64,000 nucleotides of DNA from Agrobacterium tumefaciens (GTDB lineage: Bacteria > Pseudomonadota > Alphaproteobacteria > Rhizobiales > Rhizobiaceae), in assembly GCF_005221385.1 (NCBI RefSeq), contig NZ_CP039903.1, positions 62,001 through 126,000 of the forward strand, read 5' to 3'. Positions 37,103-44,931 of the stretch are shown here, piece by piece; position 1 is the stretch's first letter, and the number at the start of each line of letters is the position of its first letter. The notes beneath the pieces are model-generated. The model was given only the letters and a program-made list of their open reading frames with translations. It was not told the origin of the DNA and did no database searches. A program made the position numbers and the translations under genes.

Positions 37103-37657
37103 ATGAGCAAAAACAGTGAAGACCTCCCTGTTCAGGCATTTCATTATTTAAAAGACCACTGGCACATTGGAATGCCAAGCATTACCGGTGTCGCAGAGCT
37201 CTTAGGCGTTAACAGGAACACTTTCAAAACCCGCATAGCAAGGGGGCAGGCTCTTTCACTAAAGGAGCCCAACGGTGAATTACGGAAGACTTTGATATTT
37301 ACGGGATATCATCTCGTTTACAATCTTTTATCCGATCGGCTTCTCCGCTACGGCTTCTCCGTTCATCACGACGAGGCATCACTAGCATCAGAACCACATA
37401 CGTATGCCAACTGGGTCGCTGAGAAGGTTCTAACTTCACCATACCGTTCCGATGCAATACTGAGGTTTAGCAAGGATGCAGATGGCAAGGTGATGGGCTT
37501 GGCCTATGAGAACGGAGACGCGACGCTCCCCTACAGCGATTGTGCGCTAATCTTGCCTATAGGCCACATGGTTAGACGTCTGGCCATGTCCGTTCACATG
37601 CGATCAAATCCAGCGCGCTACGGCTTGGCATCTTTCGAAAAAGCCGATTTGACTTAA
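37103..37657 (+). CDS. Putative DNA-binding protein, likely autoregulated
   Basis: 184 aa. An HTH-like segment occurs at residues 26-48 (SITGVAELLGVNRNTFKTRIARG). The rest (ILRFSKDADGKVMGLAYENGD; a C-terminal helical part) matches no family I know. AAGG lies 8 bases before ATG 37103; GTG 37094 is in frame. The duplicated palindrome over its promoter suggests the protein represses itself and perhaps the membrane-protein gene downstream. Its role in the element could be immunity or maintenance control. Confidence 0.6.
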   Translation: MSKNSEDLPVQAFHYLKDHWHIGMPSITGVAELLGVNRNTFKTRIARGQALSLKEPNGELRKTLIFTGYHLVYNLLSDRLLRYGFSVHHDEASLASEPHTYANWVAEKVLTSPYRSDAILRFSKDADGKVMGLAYENGDATLPYSDCALILPIGHMVRRLAMSVHMRSNPARYGLASFEKADLT

Positions 37658-37695
37658 ATACCCGCGAAAAATTAGCGACTCAGGAACCGGCCAAT

Positions 37696-38094
37696 ATGAA
37701 GAAGTTACTTGAGCAAGCTTTCCGATCCCACTGTGAGACATTTGAAGACAGCAAGGACAATCTTCAGCATTTTTCAGGAATCTTGGATCACGTCATAAAG
37801 ATTGTGACGACAATCGCATTGCTAGTCGGGATCGAGCTATCGCGACAAAAGCATCCAATGATGCTCATTACCGTCGTCTACTGGCTCACCTGGCTCGTCT
37901 TTTTCATCTACTTGCAGAGGCTTTTTGAGCACTGCCTGATATTTATAATTGACAGGTGGGACCTCGCAGACCCCAAGGCTTCTCCGGTAAGATGGTCGAT
38001 AGGAATAAGTACGCTCCTGTTCAGCCTTGTCTTGCTCTACTGGGGAAACGATACGCTAAGCGAGTTAGTTGCGGTAGGTTTTCTGAAAGACTGA
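37696..38094 (+). CDS. Small membrane protein of unknown function
   Basis: 132 aa with an amphipathic N-terminal helix (about residues 1-30) and three membrane spans (about 32-48, 54-72 and 98-116). It starts 38 bases after the DNA-binding gene and is probably in its operon. No domain was recognised. The pairing of a tightly repressed promoter with a small membrane protein could reflect an immunity or growth-arrest function, but nothing in the sequence proves it. Confidence 0.55.
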   Translation: MKKLLEQAFRSHCETFEDSKDNLQHFSGILDHVIKIVTTIALLVGIELSRQKHPMMLITVVYWLTWLVFFIYLQRLFEHCLIFIIDRWDLADPKASPVRWSIGISTLLFSLVLLYWGNDTLSELVAVGFLKD

Positions 38095-38409
38095 CCCATT
38101 GTACGGAGCGCGACCATCGATCGACGCAAAGGCCCGTAGGCGGGAAACCCCGGCTCTGCCCTATCGAAAGTGAGTGCGTGCTCGTCCATCTGGCGCATCA
38201 ATTCGATATCGCTTTCATCACTTCAGTATCCATCGCGGCTATGGGGCATGTTGAAGAAGGTTGGGACCGGCGCCGATGCTTCAAACGGGCAAGTGCAGTT
38301 CACGGGCTTGTGACCATCCTCATACCGACGCGCAAAAGGTGGGCAGAAAGGTGGATGAAAAACCACCGCTCCGTCTTAATGATTTGAGATATCTAGGTTT
38401 TTTAGAAAA
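38095..38409. other. Non-coding right end of the element
   Basis: About 315 bases between the last cargo gene and attR. No gene was supported on either strand. Integrase arm-binding sites would be expected here, but no repeated motif stands out. Confidence 0.4.
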
Positions 38410-38428
38410 AAATGGTGCCGCTTACGTG
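38410..38428. repeat. Right attachment site copy (attR) in tRNA-Thr
   Basis: Identical to 32467-32485. It covers the last 16 bases of the tRNA including CCA, plus three bases downstream. Confidence 0.85.
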
Positions 38429-38488
38429 ACTCGAACACGTGACCCCGTCATTACGAATGACGTGCTCTACCAACTGAGCTAAAGCGGC
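38413..38488 (-). tRNA. tRNA-Thr(CGT)
   Basis: A 76-nt cloverleaf read on the minus strand: acceptor GCCGCTT/AAGCGGC, D-arm GCTC/GAGC, anticodon loop TTCGTAA (anticodon CGT), T-arm ACGTG-TTCGAGT-CACGT and encoded ACCA. Its 3' end is the integration site of the element and is intact. Confidence 0.97.
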
Positions 38489-38624
38489 CCGAACATGACC
38501 CGTCTGTTGCGGATCAGCTTCATGGCGGGCTGATACAGGCAATGCTGACGGATTTCAAGCCTTGAATACGCGGCTTTTGAAATTTCCGCAAAAAGCTTTG
38601 CCTGCTTATTGTTTGCGGGCGGCG

Positions 38625-39587
38625 TCAGGCCGTTGTGCAGATGCGGTTTTTCGCAGCCTTATATTCCCGCGCCAGCCGATCGACGAGGTCTGCCACCGGC
38701 TCCACGGCCTTGACCGCGCCAATACCCTGGCCGGCGCCCCAGATGTCCTTCCAGGCCTTTGCCCCGCCGGTTGCCGTTTCGAAGTCCATCTTGGAGGGGT
38801 CCGCTTCGGGCAGGTCGTCGGGATCCATGCCGGAGGCGACGATGGAGCTTTTCAGGTAGTTGCCATGAACGCCGGTGAAATAATTCGAATAGACGATGTC
38901 TTTCGCTTGAGCGTCCACGATCGCCTGTTTGTAGCCGTCGGAAGCGCGCGCCTCCTGCGTGGCAATGAAGGGCGAGCCGATATAGGCCATGTCCGCGCCC
39001 ATGGCCTGTGCCGCGAGGATTGAACCGCCATTGGCGATGGCGCCGGCCAGCAATAGCGGGCCATCAAACCATTCGCGGATTTCCTGAACAAGCGCGAAGG
39101 GTGACAACGTGCCGGCATGTCCGCCAGCGCCGGTTGCCACCGCAATCAGCCCATCCGCGCCCTTGCGGATGGCGGAGCGGGCGTGTCGATCATTGATCAC
39201 ATCGTGCAGCACGATGCCGCCATAGGAGTGCACCGCCGCATTGACCTCCGGTACGGCGCCGAGCGAGGAAATCACCACCGGCACCTTATATTTGACGCAG
39301 AGGCCAAGATCATGTTCCAGCCGGCGATTGGACATGTGCACGATCTGGTTGACCGCAAAGGGGGCAGCCGGACGATCCGGGTTGGCGCTGTTATGGGCGG
39401 CAAGCTCTTCGGTAATCATCGCCAGCCATTCGTCCAGCTGGCTTTCGGGCCGCGCGTTCAGCGCCGGGAAAGCGCCGATGACACCCGCCTTGCATTGTGC
39501 CAGCGTCAATTGCGGATGCGAAATAATGAATAGCGGTGATGCTATGACCGGAAGACGCAGATTGTCTTTCAGCACGGACGGTAGCAT
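38625..39587 (-). CDS. Nitronate monooxygenase (2-nitropropane dioxygenase family)
   Basis: 320 aa, an FMN-dependent TIM-barrel enzyme oxidising nitronates. Signatures are an N-terminal LRLPVIASPLF, KYKVPVVISSLG, GADGLIAVATGAGGHAG, with the histidine of the GGH motif, and ANGGSILAAQAMGADMAYIG for flavin phosphate binding. GGGAGGAAAC lies directly upstream of ATG 39587, so that start is preferred over ATG 39599. A palindromic site lies close upstream. Some relatives act in fatty acid or enoyl-related metabolism. Confidence 0.88.
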   Translation of the reverse strand: MLPSVLKDNLRLPVIASPLFIISHPQLTLAQCKAGVIGAFPALNARPESQLDEWLAMITEELAAHNSANPDRPAAPFAVNQIVHMSNRRLEHDLGLCVKYKVPVVISSLGAVPEVNAAVHSYGGIVLHDVINDRHARSAIRKGADGLIAVATGAGGHAGTLSPFALVQEIREWFDGPLLLAGAIANGGSILAAQAMGADMAYIGSPFIATQEARASDGYKQAIVDAQAKDIVYSNYFTGVHGNYLKSSIVASGMDPDDLPEADPSKMDFETATGGAKAWKDIWGAGQGIGAVKAVEPVADLVDRLAREYKAAKNRICTTA

Positions 39588-39602
39588 GTTTCCTCCCATG
39601 AA

Positions 39603-39622
39603 TTACGTTTACGCGCACGTAA
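39603..39622. promoter_or_regulatory. Palindromic site upstream of nitronate monooxygenase
   Basis: TTACGT and ACGTAA flank 8 bases and include ACGTTTACG. The same core lies upstream of fadD, suggesting a shared MerR/LiuR-type acyl-CoA regulator. Confidence 0.4.
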
Positions 39623-39841
39623 GTTAATATCGTGTTCGGCGACGGATTGAAAGCGAAAACCGCGCCGTATCGGCGTCACAAATCTGCGTTCGCAGCGCCA
39701 CAATGGATCGATTTTCCCCAAGCCAATCCGGTCATTATAACAAACGATGCTTGCGGAGGCGCGGCATAGCCGTTACCGAATCGTAAACCAATGGCGCAGC
39801 GCCGCATATTTTTGCACAGCGCAACAGAACAAGGATCGGTC

Positions 39842-40987
39842 GTGAGCGGACTGGAAACGGCAATCAGAAATGCTCTGGAAAAATCGGACAGATCGAACGC
39901 CGAAGTTCGTGCACGGATTTACCAATCATCGCGCCAGGCGCTGGAAGCTGGCCTGCGCAAGCAGGGCATAGACGAACCACAGGTCGTCGCCCAGCAACGC
40001 CAGCGGCTTGAAAGCCTCATTCATGTCATTGAAAATGAAGAGCGTAACCGGCTTCTGGACAGGGTGGAACAGCAATTGCGGCCACCACTGCCGGAGAGTG
40101 TCGCCCATGATGAACCCTCGGTCGATCCCGTTTCGCAGCCGCAGCACCACGGCGATATGGCCGTCGAGCCGGAACTGCGTGGCGAAACGCGTGACGCGCG
40201 GCCGGGCGTCGCTGCTGCTGAAGAGCCGCTAAGTGCCGGTCGGCGCAATGCAAAGCCATCCAGGAGAGGATCCAGCGCGGGCGATGCCTCGCTTGCTTTC
40301 CGCCCGGAAGGCGCTGTTGGCCGCCGCAAGCGCCGCGGACTTTTTGCAAGGCTTTTCATATATGTAACGCTTCTCGCCTTCATCGGTTTCGGCGCCTGGT
40401 GGGTCTATTCGTCCGGCCTGCTGCTGTCGCCGGCGCAACGTGATACCAGCGTGCCCAATCCGCCGGCCCAGGTGCAGGCGGAGGACTTCAACGGCGCAGA
40501 ACCGGCGCCGAGCCTCTCCGCCGGCCGTGGTTTCTCCGATGACTGGGTGGAACTCTTTAATGCCGAGCGCGGCAGCGCCGGAGTTTCGGCAGGCCCGCGC
40601 GCCACGGTCGAAAACATCGCCACACCTGCCGGCAAGGCGATAAAGGTGACGTCGAGAAGTGTTTCGCAGGATGGTGCTGTTAGCGTCGAGGTTCCGGTGG
40701 AAGTCATGCGTGACATGGCGGGCAAGTCCTCGACCATATCGATCACGCTGCAATCATCCAGCGACCGGCAGACACAGGTTTCCGTCGCCTGCGATTTCGC
40801 CACGCTTGGAGATTGTTCACGTCACCGCTTTACGGCCACGGCTGAAAGGGCGGATATGCTGCTGAACGCGACATTCGAGCGCTCGCTCGCTCCTAACGCG
40901 CCGGGCAAAATCTTCATCAACAGCGACATTGACGGCAACAGCCGCCCGGTCAATCTTTACTCCGTGCGCATTCTGCCCGGCCAGTAA
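39842..40987 (+). CDS. Single-span membrane protein of unknown function
   Basis: 381 aa. It starts at GTG 39842 with AAGGA 6 bases upstream (ATG 39791 lacks a site). The order is a helical, partly coiled-coil N-terminus (residues 1-80), a disordered Pro/Arg/Ser linker, one membrane span (about 178-197, after RRKRRG), and a beta-rich C-terminal domain of about 170 residues likely in the periplasm. No known domain. It is not linked to its neighbours in an obvious operon. Confidence 0.65.
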   Translation: MSGLETAIRNALEKSDRSNAEVRARIYQSSRQALEAGLRKQGIDEPQVVAQQRQRLESLIHVIENEERNRLLDRVEQQLRPPLPESVAHDEPSVDPVSQPQHHGDMAVEPELRGETRDARPGVAAAEEPLSAGRRNAKPSRRGSSAGDASLAFRPEGAVGRRKRRGLFARLFIYVTLLAFIGFGAWWVYSSGLLLSPAQRDTSVPNPPAQVQAEDFNGAEPAPSLSAGRGFSDDWVELFNAERGSAGVSAGPRATVENIATPAGKAIKVTSRSVSQDGAVSVEVPVEVMRDMAGKSSTISITLQSSSDRQTQVSVACDFATLGDCSRHRFTATAERADMLLNATFERSLAPNAPGKIFINSDIDGNSRPVNLYSVRILPGQ

Positions 40988-41047
40988 GACTGACAGGAAG
41001 AATGGCAAGCGCCGCCGTGAGGAGGCGCTTGCCTTCGTCTCCCCGTC

Positions 41048-41929
41048 CTATTTAAGAAACTCCGGACCCGACCCCAGTATCTTGTCGTCGATCTCGCCGA
41101 TCACCTTCTTGTCCTTGCCGTCATAGTCGAGTGCATTGAGAATATGGCAGATCAGGTTCACACGGGCGCGGCGCTTGTCGTTGGCGCGCACCACCGTCCA
41201 GGGGGCATCGTCGGTGTGGGTCTTTTCCAGCATCTCGTCGCGCTTTTGTGTGTAGTCATCCCATTTCGTCAGCGCCGCTATGTCCATATCCGAAAGCTTC
41301 CAGCATTTCAGCGGGCTGTGGCGGCGATCGTGGAAGCGTTCGATCTGCGTCTCGCGGCCGATGTCGAGCCAGAACTTGAAAAGATGAATGTCCTCATGCA
41401 CCAGCATCTTTTCCAGCCGCGGTGTTTCCTTGAGAAAGCGCTTGTGTTCTTCCGGGGTGCAAAATCCCATGACCGGCTCGACACCGGCGCGGTTATACCA
41501 GGAACGGTCGAAGAGAACGAATTCGCCGGCAGTCGGAAAATGTGAGATATAGCGCTGGAAATACCATTGGCCGCGTTCTGTTTCCGTCGGTTTGGTCAGC
41601 GCCACCACGCGGGCATAACGGGGGTTGAGATAGGCCCGGGCCGCAAAGATCGCGCCGCCCTTGCCCGCCGCATCGCGGCCTTCGAAGACCGCCATCACCC
41701 GTTTGCCGGTGGCCTGCAGCCAGAACTGCACCTTCACCAGCTCCACCTGCAGCGCCTCCAGCGCGGCGTCGTAATCTTCCCGTTTCATCTTCTTGTCGTA
41801 GGGAAAGTCGCCTGCAGAGAGTTTTTTGTCCTCCACCCAGTCGGGAAGAACCGGATCGTCGATGTCGAAGCTGCGCGGCTTGCCGCCAATGGTAAGCTCC
41901 ACCGCTCGCTTCTTCGTGTCTTCGGCCAT
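41048..41929 (-). CDS. ppk2: Polyphosphate kinase 2
   Basis: 293 aa. It transfers phosphate between polyphosphate and nucleotides. Walker A is [10 protein letters not shown], and the lid and Walker B region is [11 protein letters not shown]. The one-domain length and motifs fit the Sinorhizobium-type PPK2. GGAGAAC precedes ATG 41929; the longer open frame to 42052 is not supported. It is divergent from phoR, and a Pho-box-like site lies between them, linking polyphosphate use to phosphate starvation. Confidence 0.92.
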   Translation of the reverse strand: MAEDTKKRAVELTIGGKPRSFDIDDPVLPDWVEDKKLSAGDFPYDKKMKREDYDAALEALQVELVKVQFWLQATGKRVMAVFEGRDAAGKGGAIFAARAYLNPRYARVVALTKPTETERGQWYFQRYISHFPTAGEFVLFDRSWYNRAGVEPVMGFCTPEEHKRFLKETPRLEKMLVHEDIHLFKFWLDIGRETQIERFHDRRHSPLKCWKLSDMDIAALTKWDDYTQKRDEMLEKTHTDDAPWTVVRANDKRRARVNLICHILNALDYDGKDKKVIGEIDDKILGSGPEFLK

Positions 41930-42097
41930 ATTTGTTCTCCGGCTATTGTTGTGTAAAGGCAACTCACCGCCAATGAGTTCATATCCACCGGCAGAATTCA
42001 AGTGAAAGAGGAGTGGCTGCGCATGGTGCGGCGCCGGGGAAGATTGCGGCACAGATTTTGCGCATATACGTTGCGAAAAATGCGCGGTGATGAATCT

Positions 42098-42115
42098 CTG
42101 TCATGAAGCTGGCCT
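42098..42115. promoter_or_regulatory. Pho-box-like site between ppk2 and phoR
   Basis: CTGTCAT-GAAG-CTGGCCT. The first 7-mer is perfect and the second has mismatches to the CTGTCAT repeat with 4-base spacing. It ends 46 bases before phoR. Confidence 0.45.
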
Positions 42116-42161
42116 ATGAGAATTCGATGCGCCGTCAGGTGAAAGTGGAAAGCAGGCTGAA

Positions 42162-43430
42162 ATGGCAGTCATGGAAGGCGATCGTGGATTAAGGCTTTTG
42201 GGACGAAAGCTTGGCCGAAACTGGTTGCCCGTTCTCGTCGTCAGCATGCTGGCCATCGTGGCCGTTTCGGAACTGCACACGCCCTATATGCCGGCCGTTC
42301 TTTGGTTCTGTGCCATCATCGCCATTCTTGCGGTTCGGGAACGGCCAGTGGCGCCGAAAACCGATGAAACCGCGGTTGCGGAAACGGATGAACCCGAGGT
42401 GCCCGCCGAAAGTGTCATTTCCGGTGTCAGGGCCGGCCTTGCAGTGCTGGATACGCCGGTCTTCATCCTCGACAAGAATGCCAGCGTGCTGTTTCAGAAC
42501 GGTGCGGCCGAACGTGCTTTCGGCCAGCTTCCACCCGGCGCGCATATTTCCGCCCGCCTGCGATCTCCCGGTCTGCTGGATGTCATCCGCGAAACCATCA
42601 CCACCGGCCAGCCCAATCAGGTCGAGCATTCGGAGCGTTTTCCATCCGAACGGGTCTTCATCGTTCGCATCGCCCGTGCGGATGCGGGGGAGGTGGCCGG
42701 CCCGCCATTTTACATATTGTCGTTCCGTGATGTGTCGGAGCTTCGCCGCATCGACCGGATGCGCAGCGACTTCGTCGCCAATGCCAGCCATGAATTGCGC
42801 ACGCCGCTCGCCTCGCTGCGCGGCTTCATCGAAACCATGCAGGGTCCGGCTCGCAACGATCCGAAGGCACAGGAACGTTTCCTCGCCATCATGCTGGATC
42901 AGGCAACCCGCATGAGCAGGCTGGTGGATGATCTGATGTCGCTTTCACGGCTGGAGCTGCGGGCGAATATCGCGCCTGACCAGAAGGTCGACCTCGTCCC
43001 CGTCATCGGACATGTGCGGGACGCGCTGTTGCCGCTCGCCAATGAGCTGGATGTCGAGATCACCCTACATCTGCCTGACCGGCCGGCAGAAGTGCAGGGC
43101 GACCGCGACGAACTGGTGCAGGTGTTTCAAAATCTCGTTGAAAATGCTTGCAAATATGGACAGGAAGGCAAGGTCGTGGATGTCTGGCTGCGCGCCGAAC
43201 CCGGCAAGCCGGTGGAAGTGAGCGTCATCGACAAGGGGCCGGGCATTCCCGCTGAACATGTGCCGCGTCTGACGGAGCGGTTTTATCGCGTCAGTGTCGC
43301 CGACAGCCGTTCCAAAAAAGGAACGGGTCTGGGGCTTGCCATTGTCAAGCACATCCTCACCCGCCACCGTGCCCGCCTCATCATCAAATCGGAATTGGGC
43401 AACGGTACGGACTTCACGGTCAGATTCTGA
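42162..43430 (+). CDS. phoR: Phosphate regulon sensor histidine kinase
   Basis: 422 aa. Two adjacent N-terminal membrane spans (about residues 17-33 and 39-55) are followed by a PAS-like domain (about 85-190). The phosphoacceptor is H210 in SHELRTPLASLRG, and the ATPase domain has NLVENACKYG, DKGPGIP and GTGLGL. It phosphorylates PhoB under phosphate limitation. ATG 42162 is followed by an in-frame ATG at 42171. phoR and phoB flank pstSCAB-phoU, so sensor, transporter and regulator form one regulon. Confidence 0.95.
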   Translation: MAVMEGDRGLRLLGRKLGRNWLPVLVVSMLAIVAVSELHTPYMPAVLWFCAIIAILAVRERPVAPKTDETAVAETDEPEVPAESVISGVRAGLAVLDTPVFILDKNASVLFQNGAAERAFGQLPPGAHISARLRSPGLLDVIRETITTGQPNQVEHSERFPSERVFIVRIARADAGEVAGPPFYILSFRDVSELRRIDRMRSDFVANASHELRTPLASLRGFIETMQGPARNDPKAQERFLAIMLDQATRMSRLVDDLMSLSRLELRANIAPDQKVDLVPVIGHVRDALLPLANELDVEITLHLPDRPAEVQGDRDELVQVFQNLVENACKYGQEGKVVDVWLRAEPGKPVEVSVIDKGPGIPAEHVPRLTERFYRVSVADSRSKKGTGLGLAIVKHILTRHRARLIIKSELGNGTDFTVRF

Positions 43431-43491
43431 CATAAAATATCTATCTGCTTTTACTGTCGTAAAATTTTATAAATTAAATCAATAATTTAGG

Positions 43492-43509
43492 TTGTCACAA
43501 ATCTTTCAC
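43492..43509 (+). promoter_or_regulatory. Pho box upstream of pstS
   Basis: TTGTCAC-AAAT-CTTTCAC: two 7-base half-sites with 4-base spacing, 116 bases before the pstS start. Confidence 0.6.
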
Positions 43510-43625
43510 TGAAGTGACATAAAAGGATGTGGCTACGGTGGTTAAGAAAAGGTCGCCGAGCGCATGCTTTGAGCGAGTGCCGCTATCGGCCGCGTCCACA
43601 AACAAGCCCACGACGGGAGAGACAA

Positions 43626-44660
43626 ATGAACATCCTTAAATTTTCCGCAGCAGCTCTGGTGGCTTCTGTCGCCTTCGCTGGCGCCGCCGCTGCTCGCGAC
43701 CAGATCCAGGTTGCCGGTTCTTCCACGGTTCTGCCCTATGCCAAGATCGTTGCTGAAACCTTCGCCGAAACCTTCCCGAACTTCAAGGCTCCGGTTGTTG
43801 AGTCCGGCGGCACGGGCGGTGGTCTGAAGGCGTTCTGCTCCGGCGTTGGTGAAGGCACCATCGACATCGCCAACGCTTCGCGCGCAATCAAGAGCGACGA
43901 ACTGGCCGCCTGTAAGGCTGCCGGCGTTGCCGACGTTCAGGAAGTGAAGATCGGTTACGACGGTATCGTCTTCGCAATGGACGCTTCCAACAAGGACATC
44001 AAGCTCGAGCCGAAGGATCTTTACCTCGCTCTCGCCGCTGAAATCGTCAAGGACGGCAAGCTCGTTGCCAACCCCAACAAGAAGTGGTCGGAAGTCAACA
44101 AGGAACTGCCTGATGTAGCGATTGCCGCTTACATCCCGGGTTCCAAGCACGGCACCCGCGAAGTCTTCGAAGAGAAGATCATGGCTGACGGCTGCAAGGA
44201 AGCCGGCGCTACCGACGCCATCAAGAAGATCGTCACCGATGCCAAGCAGGCAGCTGCAAAGTGCATCGCTGTCCGTAAGGATGGCGCCGCGGTCGACATC
44301 GACGGCGACTACACCGAAACGCTGGCCCGCATCGACGCCAACAAGACCGGCCTCGGCGTCTTCGGCCTCGCTTTCTATGAAAACAATGCTGACCGTCTGA
44401 AGGTTGCCACTGTTTCTGGCGTTGTTCCGTCCACCGAAACCGTTGCCAGCGGCAAGTACCCGGTTTCCCGTCCGCTGTTCTTCTACGTGAAGAAGGCTCA
44501 CCTGGGCGTTATCCCGGGCCTCAAGGAATATGTCGAGTTCTTCGTTTCTGACGACATGATCGGCCCTGATTCCCCGCTCGCCAACTACGGCCTGGTTGCC
44601 GCTCCGGACAAGGAGCGCGAAGAAATCCGCGCCAAGTTCGCAGCCGGCGCTTCCATGTAA
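43626..44660 (+). CDS. pstS: Periplasmic phosphate-binding protein
   Basis: 344 aa with a signal peptide ending in AAAARD near residue 23. The phosphate-binding loops are AGSSTVLPYAK (near residue 32), ESGGTGGGLKAFCSG and the later GSKHGTREVFEEK. GGGAGAGA precedes ATG 43626. Codon use is strongly biased to C/G-ending codons, as in highly expressed genes. A terminator after it suggests that most transcripts stop here and pstS is made in excess over the membrane parts. Confidence 0.96.
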   Translation: MNILKFSAAALVASVAFAGAAAARDQIQVAGSSTVLPYAKIVAETFAETFPNFKAPVVESGGTGGGLKAFCSGVGEGTIDIANASRAIKSDELAACKAAGVADVQEVKIGYDGIVFAMDASNKDIKLEPKDLYLALAAEIVKDGKLVANPNKKWSEVNKELPDVAIAAYIPGSKHGTREVFEEKIMADGCKEAGATDAIKKIVTDAKQAAAKCIAVRKDGAAVDIDGDYTETLARIDANKTGLGVFGLAFYENNADRLKVATVSGVVPSTETVASGKYPVSRPLFFYVKKAHLGVIPGLKEYVEFFVSDDMIGPDSPLANYGLVAAPDKEREEIRAKFAAGASM

Positions 44661-44668
44661 TAAAGATG

Positions 44669-44693
44669 AGGGGCGCGGCCTGCCGCGCCCCTT
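44669..44693 (+). terminator. Hairpin between pstS and pstC
   Basis: 11-bp arms AGGGGCGCGGC / GCCGCGCCCCT are followed by a short TTG tail. A partial terminator or mRNA-stabilising hairpin. Confidence 0.7.
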
Positions 44694-44931
44694 GTTCCGC
44701 CCGGTGCCTCTCCGCTTCGGCGATTGTCTCCGGTTGACAGTTCCGATCCATCGCCATCCACATAATTGTTTATGGATTACAGATGGATAGGTTGTATCAA
44801 CCTTGACGCTTGCCAGACTTTGATACAGTCAAAAGGCAGGCATCTCTGGATGGTCCAGCGGTCTCGTTTTGATGACTTTTTGATTTGCCCGATATCGCAC
44901 CGTGCTCTTGAGGCACGCCGAGGGAATTCTA

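Larger units (their letters stand above)
32467..38428. mobile_element. Integrative element in the 3' end of tRNA-Thr(CGT), 5.96 kb
   Basis: The element is bounded by identical 19-bp copies of the tRNA-Thr 3' end. It holds a tyrosine integrase next to the distal end, a broken excisionase, a lipoprotein, a RelE/HigA-type toxin-antitoxin pair, a DNA-binding protein and a membrane protein. Base composition is visibly more AT-rich than in the flanking core. There are no replication, conjugation or phage structural genes, so it is a small genomic island or satellite that would need outside help to move. The functional tRNA is restored at the right end. Confidence 0.85.

Noticed and set aside
38095-38409. 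Frame crossing the end of the membrane-protein gene toward tRNA-Thr
   Set aside because: It overlaps a better-supported gene in another frame and includes tRNA bases.
43527-43625. Longer pstS start upstream of ATG 43626
   Set aside because: The extension lacks a signal peptide and the ribosome-binding site supports 43626.
44669-44931. Riboswitch or small RNA in the pstS-pstC gap
   Set aside because: Only a simple GC-rich hairpin is visible; no conserved aptamer pattern.
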